Positions 37,565 to 46,615 of a stretch of DNA of 64,000 nt are shown piece by piece; position 1 is the first letter of the stretch; the number at the start of each line of letters is the position of its first letter. The notes under the pieces are model-generated. The model was not told the DNA's origin, ran no database searches, and saw nothing but the letters and a program-made list of their open reading frames with translations. Position numbers and translations under genes: made by a program. This stretch comes from Candidatus Fermentithermobacillaceae bacterium (GTDB lineage Bacteria; Bacillota; Sulfobacillia; Fermentithermobacillales; Fermentithermobacillaceae): positions 1-64,000 of the forward strand of contig DULO01000130.1 of NCBI GenBank assembly GCA_012840345.1. Reading direction: 5' to 3'.

Positions 37565-38665
37565 TTGGCGCGCGCTGACGTAATACTGACAGTAAACCCC
37601 GGGTCAGTATCAACCAAACTCGCGGTTTCCGTCGCGGGCGAACTGGTCGCCTTGGAGAACGTCAGCCACACGTCTCAAGAATGGGCAGTGACCCACAAGA
37701 CCGTGGCGCAATTGCCCTTTAGGACTCAGGTAGTCCGTGAATTCCTCTCGCGCCGGGGCTTTCAGATATCCTACTTGACCTGCGTGGTCGCGCGGGGAGG
37801 TTTGTTGAGGCCTGTTAGTTCGGGTACCTACCTGGTCAATGAGACCATGGTTGAGGATTCCCGGTCCGAAATAGGCGGAAGGCACGTCTCCAACCTCGGA
37901 CCGCTCATCGCTTGGGAGCTTACGGGCCACGGCAGCATCCCCGCTTTCATTGTGAACCCGGTCTCAGTCGACGAGTTTTTTCCCGACGCGAGGATTTCCG
38001 GCCATCCCGAGATCCCGCGGAGGAGCCTCTTGCACGCCCTCAACATGAAATCCTCGGCCCTTATGGCATCCTCGGACCTCGGACGCCCCCTGGAGGAACT
38101 GTTCCTCGTAATAGCCCACCTGGGCAGCGGGTTTTCGGTAAGCCCTTGCTATCAGGGCTATCTCAGAGATGTCAACAACTCAAACGAGGAAGGTCCTTTT
38201 ACCGTAGAACGTACAGGCACTGTGCCTTCGGTCTTGCTGTGGGAACTCCATCGGGAGTCCCGTGACCCGGTTTCGGTAAAGATGAGGTTCTCCACCGAAT
38301 CAGGCATGTTTGGCCATCTGGGCACCAAGGACGCCAGGGAAGTGGAGAAGCGGATCGTTTGTGACGAACATGCCGCCCTAGTCTACAGGGCCATGGCGTA
38401 CCAGGTAGCCAAGGAGATCGGGGCTATGGCCGGCGCCTTTCCGCAGAGACCCGACGCGGTAGTGATTACCGGGGGCTTGGCAAGGTCAGAGGTCATAACC
38501 GGACTGGTGCGAGAACGGACCTCATTCATCGCTCCCCACTTGATATACCCCGGGGAGGATGAGATGGCGGCGCTCATTGCCGGCGCGCGCAGAGTGCTTA
38601 TGAACGAAGAGCCCATTCGAGTCTATCCGGAAGGAGAGGTGGCCGAGCTTGGTCGCCTTGTTTGA
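37565..38665 (+). CDS. buk: Butyrate/branched-chain acid kinase
   Basis: This acetokinase-family enzyme makes ATP from acyl phosphate. The predicted 366 residues keep the phosphate-binding VNPGSVSTK, CVVARGGLLRP, the IAHLGSGFSVSP loop and VITGGLARSE. TTG 37565 is 6 nt after GGAGGG; ATG 37559 abuts the ribosome site. It overlaps ptb by 17 nt. In this operon its natural substrates are probably isobutyryl, isovaleryl and 2-methylbutyryl phosphate. Confidence 0.9.
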   Translation: MARADVILTVNPGSVSTKLAVSVAGELVALENVSHTSQEWAVTHKTVAQLPFRTQVVREFLSRRGFQISYLTCVVARGGLLRPVSSGTYLVNETMVEDSRSEIGGRHVSNLGPLIAWELTGHGSIPAFIVNPVSVDEFFPDARISGHPEIPRRSLLHALNMKSSALMASSDLGRPLEELFLVIAHLGSGFSVSPCYQGYLRDVNNSNEEGPFTVERTGTVPSVLLWELHRESRDPVSVKMRFSTESGMFGHLGTKDAREVEKRIVCDEHAALVYRAMAYQVAKEIGAMAGAFPQRPDAVVITGGLARSEVITGLVRERTSFIAPHLIYPGEDEMAALIAGARRVLMNEEPIRVYPEGEVAELGRLV

Positions 38666-39554
38666 ATCCCTGCTTTCAAAGGTCAAGTCAGAAGGCCCGG
38701 TAGGGGTCAGTTTGGTCCAAGCGCAAGACCCCGAGTCCCTTTCCGCCCTTGCCGCGGCGGAGGAAGAGGGTTTCGCGCGGCCGTTTCTGGTGGGAGACCG
38801 GGCGGATATCGAGAAGGTACTGGAAGAGAGCCGGATTTCTTTCCGGGACCCGGTCTTTGTCGATGCCTCTGACCAGGAGGAGTCTGTGAGGGCCGGGGTG
38901 TCTTTGGTGAGAGACGGGTCTTGCGGAATCCTCATGAAAGGAAAAGTCCCGACCCCCACCCTTCTTAGAGCGGTTCTCGACAAAGAAAAGGGTCTCCGCA
39001 AGGGAAGCCTCATGAGCCACGTGGCCTGCTTGGAGGTACCGGGTTACGACAGGTTCATCTTCGTGACCGACGGCGGCGTAAACCTCATGCCCGACCTCGA
39101 CAAGAAAGTGGAGATCGCCAAAAACGCCATAGCCGTAGCCAAGATGATGGGCGTGCGTACCCCGAGGCTCGCGTGCCTTGGTCCCACTGAAGTCCCTACC
39201 CTGGACTCTGATGCAAGCGTCCACGGGGCCATTCTGGCCAAGATGGCCGACCGCGGGGCTTTCCCGGGAGCGTACGTGGACGGGCCCATGGCGCTGGATG
39301 TGGCCGTTTCCGCCGAGTCGGCGTCAATCAAAGGCGTAGGGGGCGAAGTCGCCGGAAAGGCGGATATCCTCTTGGCCCCCGACCTGGTCTCAGGAAACAG
39401 CGTGGCTAAGAGCATGCAGTATTTCGCGAAAGCGGTGTTGGCAGGGGTGATTGTGGGCGCCAGCGCGCCTTTGGTGGTCATCTCCCGCGCCGACACCAAG
39501 CCTTCCAAACTCTACTCCCTGGCGATGGCCAGGATCCTAATCACGCGAACCTAA
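38649..39554 (+). CDS. ptb: Phosphate butyryltransferase (branched-chain acyl-CoA)
   Basis: Ptb exchanges CoA for phosphate on butyryl or branched acyl-CoA. The 301 residues fit the PTA/PTB family: GVSLVQAQDPESLSALAAA, ILMKGKVPTPTLLRAVL, VEIAKNAIAVAKMMG, GPMALDVAVS and LAPDLVSGNSVAKSMQYF. TTG 38649 with GGAGAGG upstream begins within buk. Together with Buk it conserves the thioester energy as ATP. Confidence 0.94.
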   Translation: MVALFESLLSKVKSEGPVGVSLVQAQDPESLSALAAAEEEGFARPFLVGDRADIEKVLEESRISFRDPVFVDASDQEESVRAGVSLVRDGSCGILMKGKVPTPTLLRAVLDKEKGLRKGSLMSHVACLEVPGYDRFIFVTDGGVNLMPDLDKKVEIAKNAIAVAKMMGVRTPRLACLGPTEVPTLDSDASVHGAILAKMADRGAFPGAYVDGPMALDVAVSAESASIKGVGGEVAGKADILLAPDLVSGNSVAKSMQYFAKAVLAGVIVGASAPLVVISRADTKPSKLYSLAMARILITRT

Positions 39555-39569
39555 AGGAGGATGGACCGT

Positions 39570-40640
39570 TTGAGGATGTTCGAACTCATGGCCGAGTACG
39601 ACCACGAGCAGATTGTTTTCTGCTACGACAAAGCCTCCGGCCTTAAGGCCATCATCGGCATTCACGATACCACCTTGGGCCCGGCTCTGGGCGGAACGAG
39701 GATGTGGCCGTACAAGACTGAGGAAGAGGCACTCACCGATGTGCTGAGGCTGTCCCGCGGGATGACGTACAAGAACTCGTCCATGGGATTGGCCCTGGGC
39801 GGAGGAAAGGCGGTCATCATAGGGGATCCCAGGACGGACAAAAGCGAGGAACTTTTTAGGGCTTTCGGCAAGTTCGTTGAGACCCTGGGCGGAAGGTATA
39901 TTACCGCGGAAGATGTCGGGACCACTACCGACGACATGAACATCATCAGGAACGAGACAACTCATGTCTGCGGGCTCGAAGGCTCAGGAAAGAGCGGAAA
40001 CCCGTCGCCCGTCACGGCCTACGGCGTTTTTAGAGCGATGGCGGCATCTCTCAAGGAAGCCTTCGGCAGCGACAGTTACGCCGGGAGAAGAGTCGCGGTC
40101 CAAGGGGTCGGGTCGGTAGGATACAACCTGGTAAGCTGCCTCCTGGAGGCCGGCGCGAAAGTCACGGTGACCGATATCTTCTCGGAGAAAGTTCAAAGGG
40201 CGGTGGAACTGGGCGCCGAAGCGGTCCCGCCTGAGAGCATCTATGACGTGGAATGCGACATCTTTGCCCCGTGCGCCTTGGGAGGAGCCATAAACGACGA
40301 CACCATCCCCCGGCTTAAGGCAAAGATAGTCTGCGGAGCGGCAAACAACCAGCTTCTGGAGAGCCGGCACGGGGACATGCTGGCGGAGAGGGGAATCCTG
40401 TACGCGCCCGACTTCATCGCCAACGGCGGCGGCGTCATCAACGTGGCGGAAGAGCTTTCTCCCTACGGCTACAACCGCGAACGGGCGATGGCCAGGGTGT
40501 CGGGCATCTACCACATCCTCTTGAAGATCTTCGCCATCTCCAAAGAGATGAAAATCAGCACTCACCAGGCGGCGGAAGTATACGCCGAGGCCAGGATAAA
40601 GAAGGCCCTGGAACAGAAGAGGATGTACCTTCCCAAGTGA
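39570..40640 (+). CDS. bcd: Leucine (branched-chain amino acid) dehydrogenase
   Basis: Bcd oxidatively deaminates leucine, isoleucine and valine with NAD. The 356 residues resemble B. subtilis Bcd closely: [35 protein letters not shown], the catalytic lysine in [22 protein letters not shown] for NAD and [18 protein letters not shown] 39570 is 9 nt after AAAGGAGG; ATG 39561 directly abuts it and ATG 39576 is a third option. It feeds 2-oxoacids to the VOR enzyme encoded downstream. Confidence 0.95.
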   Translation: MRMFELMAEYDHEQIVFCYDKASGLKAIIGIHDTTLGPALGGTRMWPYKTEEEALTDVLRLSRGMTYKNSSMGLALGGGKAVIIGDPRTDKSEELFRAFGKFVETLGGRYITAEDVGTTTDDMNIIRNETTHVCGLEGSGKSGNPSPVTAYGVFRAMAASLKEAFGSDSYAGRRVAVQGVGSVGYNLVSCLLEAGAKVTVTDIFSEKVQRAVELGAEAVPPESIYDVECDIFAPCALGGAINDDTIPRLKAKIVCGAANNQLLESRHGDMLAERGILYAPDFIANGGGVINVAEELSPYGYNRERAMARVSGIYHILLKIFAISKEMKISTHQAAEVYAEARIKKALEQKRMYLPK

Positions 40641-41635
40641 GGACTGTACTCGCGGTAAACCCGACTTACTTGGGAGTGGAGGCTATCCTTGTTGAGGAAG
40701 GAGCCTCTCTTCCCGATGCTTCGGGCAGGTGGGTATTCCCGCCCGGCACCTGCGATTTTGCCGCAATAGAGAGGGAGGCCGGAATCCCTCCCTCTTTGGT
40801 AGCCATACCCGGAGGGACGTACAAGCCGTCAGAGCCGGGAGTATACCTCATCAACGAGAAGATGGCCTCGGAAGCGTCAGAAATAGACCCGTTTCACCCT
40901 AGAAACCGGCTTACTGTCCTGGCGTACCGGTACTGCTCCGAGCGTCGCGTGCCGGGCATAGTCGTAGAGCCCATGAACACGGGCAAGCTCTTGCTCGAAG
41001 CGGAGGTGTCGGGTTTGGCGGAGCACCGGAGAAGAGGCGTTTACTACGCGCTTCCCCAGCGCCATGCCTGGGAAGATTCCTGCCGCAAACTCGGGCTTCC
41101 TCTAACAGCCCGGGGCATTACGGCCTACTTGGGAGAAGAGTCGTGCGTATCGAGCCACATTGGAGATGAAGTAGTGGACACGTCAGACCCTGTCCTCGGA
41201 GAAGGGCCGTTTGGGCTTACGGCCGCGGGTACCTTGCCCGCGGGAGGCTTCCTCGCCTATCTGGCTGAGCGTCCAGGCTCCGAACTGGTCTCAACCCTGA
41301 AAACCTCAGCGGGAGCCTTCGGTTACGCCAAGACGCGTACCCTCCCCGAACTGGAGCTAGCTCTTTCCCGGGGAGATGAGAAGGCGGCGAGGGCCGTGTC
41401 CGCCATGGGGTATCAAGTGGCCAAAGAGATAGGCAGGCAGGCGGTGGCCTTGTCGGGCAAAGTGGACATCATCGTCCTTTGCGGGGCCGGAGTTAGACTC
41501 AGCGCTTTGAGGAACCGAATAGAAGAGCTTTCGCGAAAGTGGGCGGAGGTTACCGTCTATAAGGAGACGACGCCCGACTTGCTCATCGCGAAAGGAACGG
41601 CCGTTCTAAGGGGAGAAGCCCTCAAAGAATATTAG
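40637..41635 (+). CDS. Degenerate butyrate kinase-like protein
   Basis: This 332-residue protein is recognisably an acetokinase-family member ([17 protein letters not shown] at the start, [62 protein letters not shown]), with the same order of segments as Buk. The phosphate loop NPGS-x-STK is replaced by NPTYLGVEA, and the HLGSGFS catalytic loop by [13 protein letters not shown]. It may have lost kinase activity or act on another substrate; a partner subunit role with Buk is possible. Its GTG start overlaps the bcd stop by 4 nt, so it is a genuine operon member. No frameshift is seen. Confidence 0.75.
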   Translation: MRTVLAVNPTYLGVEAILVEEGASLPDASGRWVFPPGTCDFAAIEREAGIPPSLVAIPGGTYKPSEPGVYLINEKMASEASEIDPFHPRNRLTVLAYRYCSERRVPGIVVEPMNTGKLLLEAEVSGLAEHRRRGVYYALPQRHAWEDSCRKLGLPLTARGITAYLGEESCVSSHIGDEVVDTSDPVLGEGPFGLTAAGTLPAGGFLAYLAERPGSELVSTLKTSAGAFGYAKTRTLPELELALSRGDEKAARAVSAMGYQVAKEIGRQAVALSGKVDIIVLCGAGVRLSALRNRIEELSRKWAEVTVYKETTPDLLIAKGTAVLRGEALKEY

Positions 41636-41655
41636 CGCAGATAGGAGTTTTCAGT

Positions 41656-42345
41656 TTGCCTGATGTCACAGTCTTTTACGGGCTGTACGGAAGCGGGAAA
41701 ACGGAGATATCCCTGAACTATGCCGTAAGGCTAGCCGGATCCGGCCGTAGTGTCACGTTGGTCGATCTGGACGCGGTTACCCCGTATTTCAGGGCGAGAG
41801 ACGTCCGGGAAGAGTTGGCTCTCCGGGGCGTCCGAGTCGTAGCGCCAAAGGAGTCATTGAGGAGCGCGGACCTGCCCGTCCTGCCGGAAGGTGTGAGAAG
41901 AGTGCTTCGGCAGGGCTCCGACCACGTAGTCGTAGACGTTGGAGGCGACCCCACAGGTTCAAGAGTGCTGGGAGGCCTCAAGGACGCGCTGCCCCCCGAA
42001 ACCAGGGGCTTGTTCGTGGTCAACTCGCGAAGGCCCTTTACCAGGACCGTCAGGGAAGCCAAACAGGCATTGGAATCGGTCACGAAAGCCGCGGGATTGG
42101 AAGCCTCGGGCCTAGTGGCCAATACCCACTTAGCCGAGTTGACAACTCTGGAGCACGTCCTGGAAGGTCTGGGCTTCGCCAGGGAGCTTTCGAAAGAGGT
42201 GGGTCTTCCCGTCCTCATGCTCTGCGCTCCGGCGGAACTCAAGGACAAAGAGAGCGAGATCCGTTCCAATTTGAGGAGCCTGGGGGAAACCGACTTGCTG
42301 TTCCTCACCAGGTTCCTTTTGAAACCATGGGAAGTCGAAGCCTAA
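41656..42345 (+). CDS. P-loop ATPase of MinD/CobQ type
   Basis: The 229-residue protein has Walker A GLYGSGKT at residues 9-16, LVDLDAVTPYFRARD (switch I-like, MinD-family) and VVVDVGGDPTGSRVL (Walker B-like). It lacks the deviant KGG-lysine of ParA. The family is found beside 2-oxoacid:ferredoxin oxidoreductase genes in anaerobes, where a role in cluster or cofactor assembly has not been established to my knowledge. TTG 41656 follows ATAGGAG by 8 nt. It lies between the acyl-kinase genes and the VOR genes in the same operon. Confidence 0.7.
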   Translation: MPDVTVFYGLYGSGKTEISLNYAVRLAGSGRSVTLVDLDAVTPYFRARDVREELALRGVRVVAPKESLRSADLPVLPEGVRRVLRQGSDHVVVDVGGDPTGSRVLGGLKDALPPETRGLFVVNSRRPFTRTVREAKQALESVTKAAGLEASGLVANTHLAELTTLEHVLEGLGFARELSKEVGLPVLMLCAPAELKDKESEIRSNLRSLGETDLLFLTRFLLKPWEVEA

Positions 42346-42368
42346 ACCGTATGCGGGGAGGGAGAGGC

Positions 42369-42584
42369 GTGGATAAACGAGTCGTCTTCAGAGAAGAGCA
42401 CTGCAAGAGTTGTGAGCTATGCGTTTCAGTATGTCCCAAGAACATTATCGGGTTTAGAGATAGCCTGAACCGGCAGGGATACCGGCCCGCGTTCGTTAGA
42501 GACGAGGACCAGGAAAAATGCATTAGCTGCGCGTTGTGCGCGCGCATGTGTCCCGACGCGGTCATAGAGGTTTTCCGCCCATAA
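42369..42584 (+). CDS. vorD: 2-oxoacid:ferredoxin oxidoreductase ferredoxin-like (delta) subunit
   Basis: This 71-residue iron-sulfur protein carries two CxxCxxCxxxC motifs, CKSCELCVSVCP and CISCALCARMCP, for two [4Fe-4S] clusters. It is the electron-transfer subunit of the VOR complex encoded by the next three genes. The GTG start has GGAGG 7 nt upstream; an extended frame begins inside the previous gene. Confidence 0.9.
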   Translation: MDKRVVFREEHCKSCELCVSVCPKNIIGFRDSLNRQGYRPAFVRDEDQEKCISCALCARMCPDAVIEVFRP

Positions 42585-42601
42585 CCAGGAGGTGAGATCC
42601 C

Positions 42602-43675
42602 ATGGCAGACTCAGTGCTAATGAAAGGAAACGAGGCGCTAGCCGAAGCCGCCATCCGCGCGGGCTGCCGCCACTATTTCGGTTACCCCATCACTCCGCAA
42701 AACGAGATATCTGAATACATGGCAAGAAGGCTTAGGGATGAAGGCGGCGTTTTCGTGCAGGCGGAAAGCGAAGTCGCCGCGATCAATATGGTTTACGGGG
42801 CCGGCGGCGCCGGGACCAGGGTCATGACTTCATCCTCAAGCCCCGGGGTTAGCCTCATGCAGGAGGGACTCTCCTACATCGCGGGCGCCGAGGTACCGTG
42901 CGTCATAGTGAACATGTCCAGGGGAGGCCCGGGCCTGGGAGGCATTCAACCTTCCCAAGCCGACTACTTCCAGGCAACTAAGGGCGGCGGACACGGAGAC
43001 TACCGGTTGGTGGTCTACGGCCCTTCCAGCATCCAGGAAGCCTGCGACCTCATGTTCAGGGCTTTCGACGTGGCAGACAAGTACCGCACGCCGGTCATGA
43101 TCTTAGGCGACGGCAACATAGGCCAGATGATGGAACCCGTTACATTCCCCGAACCCGTGGACGTTGGGTCCTTGCCTCCCAAGCCTTGGGCTACGACGGG
43201 ACGCAAGGGCAGAGAGCGCAACAACCTGATAAACTCCATCGTCTTGGACCCGGAACAGTTGGACGCCCACAACTGGCGCCTGTACGAGAAGTACAGCAAG
43301 ATCAAGGAAAACGAAGTGATGTACGAGATCCTTCACGCCGACGACTCAGAGTGGTTCTTGGTTGCGTACGGCACCGTCTCAAGGATCTGCCGCCTGGTTG
43401 TGGACAGGGCCAGGAAAAAAGGGATAAAGGCCGGGCTGATACGGCCGATAACGCTTTGGCCGTTTCCGGACGAGGCATTCCTGAAGGTCATCGAGCGCGC
43501 CAAAGGTTTTCTCTGCGTGGAGATGTCCACCGGGCAGATGGTGGAGGATGTTAGGCTGGCTGTCTCAGGGAGGGCGCCGGTGCGGTTCTACGGCAGGACC
43601 GGAGGGGCAATCCCCAACCCGCGGCAAATCGAACAGAAACTCACCGAGATGGTGACCGGAGGTGAGGCCCAATGA
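42602..43675 (+). CDS. vorB: 2-oxoacid:ferredoxin oxidoreductase alpha subunit (VorB)
   Basis: This subunit binds the substrate side of the 2-ketoisovalerate:ferredoxin oxidoreductase. The 357 residues start [36 protein letters not shown] and contain [19 protein letters not shown] and [36 protein letters not shown] is a family element. The four separate genes are typical of VOR/KOR rather than the fused PFOR. It overlaps the beta subunit by 4 nt. Confidence 0.93.
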   Translation: MADSVLMKGNEALAEAAIRAGCRHYFGYPITPQNEISEYMARRLRDEGGVFVQAESEVAAINMVYGAGGAGTRVMTSSSSPGVSLMQEGLSYIAGAEVPCVIVNMSRGGPGLGGIQPSQADYFQATKGGGHGDYRLVVYGPSSIQEACDLMFRAFDVADKYRTPVMILGDGNIGQMMEPVTFPEPVDVGSLPPKPWATTGRKGRERNNLINSIVLDPEQLDAHNWRLYEKYSKIKENEVMYEILHADDSEWFLVAYGTVSRICRLVVDRARKKGIKAGLIRPITLWPFPDEAFLKVIERAKGFLCVEMSTGQMVEDVRLAVSGRAPVRFYGRTGGAIPNPRQIEQKLTEMVTGGEAQ

Positions 43676-44415
43676 AGGCTGTCTACCAGCGACCCAAGTC
43701 TCTTGCGGACGTTGTGACCCACTACTGTCCCGGCTGCACCCACGGCATAGCTCACAGGCTTGTGGCCGAAGTAATAGACGAGTTGGGGATTCAGGATAGG
43801 ACCATCGGTGTTGCGTCGGTAGGCTGCTCGGTTTTTTCCTACAACTACTTCGAAGTTGACTTCCAGCAGGCCGCCCACGGGAGGGCGCCGGCTGTGGCTA
43901 CCGGCATCAAGAGGGTTCACCCGGACGCCGTGGTCTTCACCTATCAGGGAGACGGCGACCTGGCTTCCATCGGGGCGGCTGAGATACTCCACGCCGCGGC
44001 GCGAGGCGAAAACATCACCGTGGTGTTCATCAACAACGCCATCTACGGGATGACGGGAGGACAAATGGCCCCGACCACGCTGGTCGGACAGAAGACCACG
44101 ACTTCTCCTTTCGGACGGGACGCCAAGCTTCAGGGCTATCCGGTGAAGGTCAGCGAGCTGTTGGCCACGGTGGAAGGGGCCGCCTACGTAGCGCGGTTCT
44201 CACTCCACAATCCCGCCAACATCGCTAAGGCGAAGCAAGGAATCAAGAGAGCTTTTTCCACCCAGATGGAAGGTAAGGGATTCTCTCTAGTCGAACTTCT
44301 TTCGACATGCTCGACAAACTGGGGGATGACTCCGGCCCAAAGCCTTCTGTGGCTGGAACGGAACATGATCCCAGAGTATCCGTTAGGCGAGTTCAAGGTA
44401 AAGGAGGGGGAGTAG
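43672..44415 (+). CDS. vorA: 2-oxoacid:ferredoxin oxidoreductase beta subunit (thiamine diphosphate)
   Basis: The TPP-binding subunit has 247 residues, with [18 protein letters not shown] at the N-terminus and the TPP motif [11 protein letters not shown] followed by [16 protein letters not shown]. Together with the alpha subunit it oxidatively decarboxylates branched 2-oxoacids to acyl-CoA. It ends 3 nt before the gamma-subunit GTG. Confidence 0.93.
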   Translation: MKAVYQRPKSLADVVTHYCPGCTHGIAHRLVAEVIDELGIQDRTIGVASVGCSVFSYNYFEVDFQQAAHGRAPAVATGIKRVHPDAVVFTYQGDGDLASIGAAEILHAAARGENITVVFINNAIYGMTGGQMAPTTLVGQKTTTSPFGRDAKLQGYPVKVSELLATVEGAAYVARFSLHNPANIAKAKQGIKRAFSTQMEGKGFSLVELLSTCSTNWGMTPAQSLLWLERNMIPEYPLGEFKVKEGE

Positions 44416-44417
44416 CG

Positions 44418-44963
44418 GTGCTGCATGAGGTGATTATGGCCGGATTCGGCGGCCAGGGCATCATGCTTATCGGGACTCTCCTGACCTATGCCGGCAAAGA
44501 GGAAGGCAAATCGGTTTCCTGGCTCCCGTCCTACGGCCCGGAGATGAGGGGCGGGACCGCGAACTGCGCTGTTTGCGTGTCTGATGAACCCATAGCCTCA
44601 CCGGTCGTGGTTGAGCCGACGTCGGCCATCGTCATGAACGGTCCTTCGTTCCACAAGTTTCACAAGGCGATAGTCTCAGGCGGCGCTTTGATCGTAAATT
44701 CATCCCTGGTAAATGTCGAAAACACCAGGGAGGATGTCAGACTATACCGGATTGCCGCTAACGATGAGGCGAAAGCGTTGGGATCGGACCGGGTTTCAAA
44801 CATGGTGTGCCTGGGCGCGCTTGTGGGAGCCACCGGAGTAGTGGAACTGGATACCGTTCTCAAAGTCCTTCCCAAAGTCATAAGCGCCCGGCACCACAAT
44901 CTGCTCCCTCTAAATGAAAAAGCCTTACGAAGAGGTTTCGAGCTCGTGGAGAGTCTCAAGTAA
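44418..44963 (+). CDS. vorC: 2-oxoacid:ferredoxin oxidoreductase gamma subunit
   Basis: The 181 residues match the gamma subunit (LHEVIMAGFGGQGIMLIGTLLTYAG, SWLPSYGPEMRGGTANCAV, NGPSFHKF, NMVCLGALVGATG). GTG 44418 has AAGGAGG upstream, whereas a longer frame would overlap the beta subunit by over 100 nt. It completes the four-subunit VOR. Confidence 0.92.
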   Translation: MLHEVIMAGFGGQGIMLIGTLLTYAGKEEGKSVSWLPSYGPEMRGGTANCAVCVSDEPIASPVVVEPTSAIVMNGPSFHKFHKAIVSGGALIVNSSLVNVENTREDVRLYRIAANDEAKALGSDRVSNMVCLGALVGATGVVELDTVLKVLPKVISARHHNLLPLNEKALRRGFELVESLK

Positions 44964-45007
44964 CCGGGCGTTAGGGCTTGCCCCTTTCGCCCCAATGGGG
45001 TGGGAGT

Positions 45008-45820
45008 TTGAGTAACGAGAAGACGGTGAGCGTCAAAGACATCGAGGCTCTTTTGACCTGCCTTCCCGGGATTCAGAAAGCCCGGGTTGTGATAAGCGAT
45101 TGGGGAGCTATCGAGGAAATACACATCCTCACCGGATTGGGCAGGAACCCAAAGCAAATCGTAAGGGATGTTCAGAGCGCTCTCAAAGCGCAGTGGGATA
45201 TTACCGTTGACCGCAGGAAGGTTTCGGTCGCCCAGGTCCGCGTTGGGCTTCCTGAGCCTATGGGCAGGTTGCGCTACTCGGGACTGGAGACAAAGACCGA
45301 CGCCAAGACCGGAAAGACGGACTTAACCGTCACTTTGGAGCGCCCTTACGAGGGGCAAATGGCCGTGTACGTAGGCCGGGTTCAGTGCGAGTCCCACGAA
45401 GACTCAGCCCTTCTCGGCATAGCCAAGGCGACTTGTCTTGCGGTGAACTCTGTATTGGAGCCGCCTCACGCCTTTTTCGTCGACGACGTGGGGGTCTTCG
45501 AAGTGGGCGGTCAAAAGGCGGTTGGAGTCTTGGTTAACCTCCTAACTCCAAGGCGCAATCAAGAGCAGATGATAGGCAGCGCTTTGGTCCGCCGCGACGT
45601 TAAGGAAGCCTGCGTAAGGGCGACTCTCGACGCCCTAAACCGGCGCCTCGAGGTCATTCCCCAGAAAGGTTCCGTCATAAGAGACGGGGAAACGGCCGAA
45701 GAAGCAGAAGAAGACCAGCCGGAAGAGGAACTGGAGCCTCTAGACGGACACCCGGGCCTGTTTGCGGAAAAGGAACCCGCGGCGGCCAAACCGAAAAGGG
45801 AATCCAAGGGCAAGTCATAA
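45008..45820 (+). CDS. Conserved-looking protein of unknown function
   Basis: I do not recognise a named family. The predicted 270 residues split into an N-terminal part (about 1-75, alternating beta strands and helices, LTCLPGIQKARVVISDWGAIEEIHI), a middle domain (residues 95-205) with VTLERPYEGQMAVYVGRVQCESHEDSALLGIAKATCLAV, and an acidic, then basic and disordered tail (EEAEEDQPEEELEPL ... KPKRESKGKS). No signal peptide or membrane segment is present. TTG 45008 follows GGGTGGGAG. It is 44 bp after vorC and ends at a long stem-loop before spoIIM, so it is probably the last gene of the sigma-54 operon. Confidence 0.6.
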   Translation: MSNEKTVSVKDIEALLTCLPGIQKARVVISDWGAIEEIHILTGLGRNPKQIVRDVQSALKAQWDITVDRRKVSVAQVRVGLPEPMGRLRYSGLETKTDAKTGKTDLTVTLERPYEGQMAVYVGRVQCESHEDSALLGIAKATCLAVNSVLEPPHAFFVDDVGVFEVGGQKAVGVLVNLLTPRRNQEQMIGSALVRRDVKEACVRATLDALNRRLEVIPQKGSVIRDGETAEEAEEDQPEEELEPLDGHPGLFAEKEPAAAKPKRESKGKS

Positions 45821-45828
45821 CGGCACAC

Positions 45829-45882
45829 GGCCCCCTCATAGGTTTCTCTTGAAGTAGAGAAGAGACATGCCATGAGGGGGCC
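45829..45882 (+). promoter_or_regulatory. Long hairpin overlapping the spoIIM ribosome site
   Basis: GGCCCCCTCAT (45829-45839) pairs perfectly with ATGAGGGGGCC (45872-45882); inside, TTCTCT (45843-45848) pairs with AGAGAA. The 3' arm contains GAGGGGG, the ribosome site for GTG 45888. It may end the preceding operon, or control spoIIM translation, or both; no T run follows. Confidence 0.6.
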
Positions 45883-45887
45883 TTTCA

Positions 45888-46481
45888 GTGAAGAAAACCG
45901 CGGGATTTTCCCCTCTAATCCTCTGCGCGCTCCTGTTCCTGACGGGGATAGTCATGGGGGCCTTGAGCCTCAAGGTGCTTTCGGTCAACGAGAAAGCCGA
46001 ATTGGTTTCGTATCTTGAGGTGTTCATGAGAGGGCTCCGAAGCCCGGGCATTGAACCGGGAATCGTCTTCAGGCTTTCTTTGGCGCAGAACCTGAAGGCG
46101 GCTGCCATGATCTGGGCATTCGGCCTTTCCATAATCGGCGCGCCCCTTTGCTGCGTAATGCTCATGATCAGAGGGTTTGTGCTCGGCTTCAGCGCCTCTT
46201 TCGTCATAAGGGAAGTCTCTCCGGGAGGAGCGCTCATGTTCATAGCGGGGATGCTGCCCCAAAACATCATCTCGGTACCGGTGATGGTACTGCTTGCCAC
46301 CTTCTCCCTTACCTTCAGCCTGGTCCTGTTTCACGAACGTCCTTGGACCTACGGCGGCCTTTGGAAAAAGATCGCCTCGTACACTTGGAAATGCGCGGTC
46401 CTGACTCTCCTTTTTGTGCTGTCGTCGTTGATAGAGGCGTACGTCTCACCCCTCCTGCTCATCCGGGCTTCAGGAGTATAA
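45888..46481 (+). CDS. spoIIM: Stage II sporulation protein M
   Basis: SpoIIM is part of the SpoIID-IIM-IIP peptidoglycan machine that drives engulfment. The 197-residue integral membrane protein has about five membrane segments; FRLSLAQNLKAAAMIWAFGLSIIGAPL and LMFIAGMLPQNIISVPVMVL fit the family. Its GTG start lies 5 nt after the hairpin described just upstream. In B. subtilis it is a sigma-E gene located next to fur and xerD; here ald and xerD follow. Confidence 0.92.
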   Translation: MKKTAGFSPLILCALLFLTGIVMGALSLKVLSVNEKAELVSYLEVFMRGLRSPGIEPGIVFRLSLAQNLKAAAMIWAFGLSIIGAPLCCVMLMIRGFVLGFSASFVIREVSPGGALMFIAGMLPQNIISVPVMVLLATFSLTFSLVLFHERPWTYGGLWKKIASYTWKCAVLTLLFVLSSLIEAYVSPLLLIRASGV

Positions 46482-46615
46482 CCCCGCTTTGGACGGTTGA
46501 CATGATACCAAATAGCCTGATAGATCCCATAAACCTGACTTATGGCAGGATAACGGACAAGCGTGTAGAATCAATTTGGTTGAGTATGTTCGGTGTCGGA
46601 GTTTGAGAGAAAGGG

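Noticed and set aside
46497..46526. Sigma-A promoter before ald
   Set aside because: A perfect TTGACA is present, but the best -10 at any normal spacing matches only three positions.
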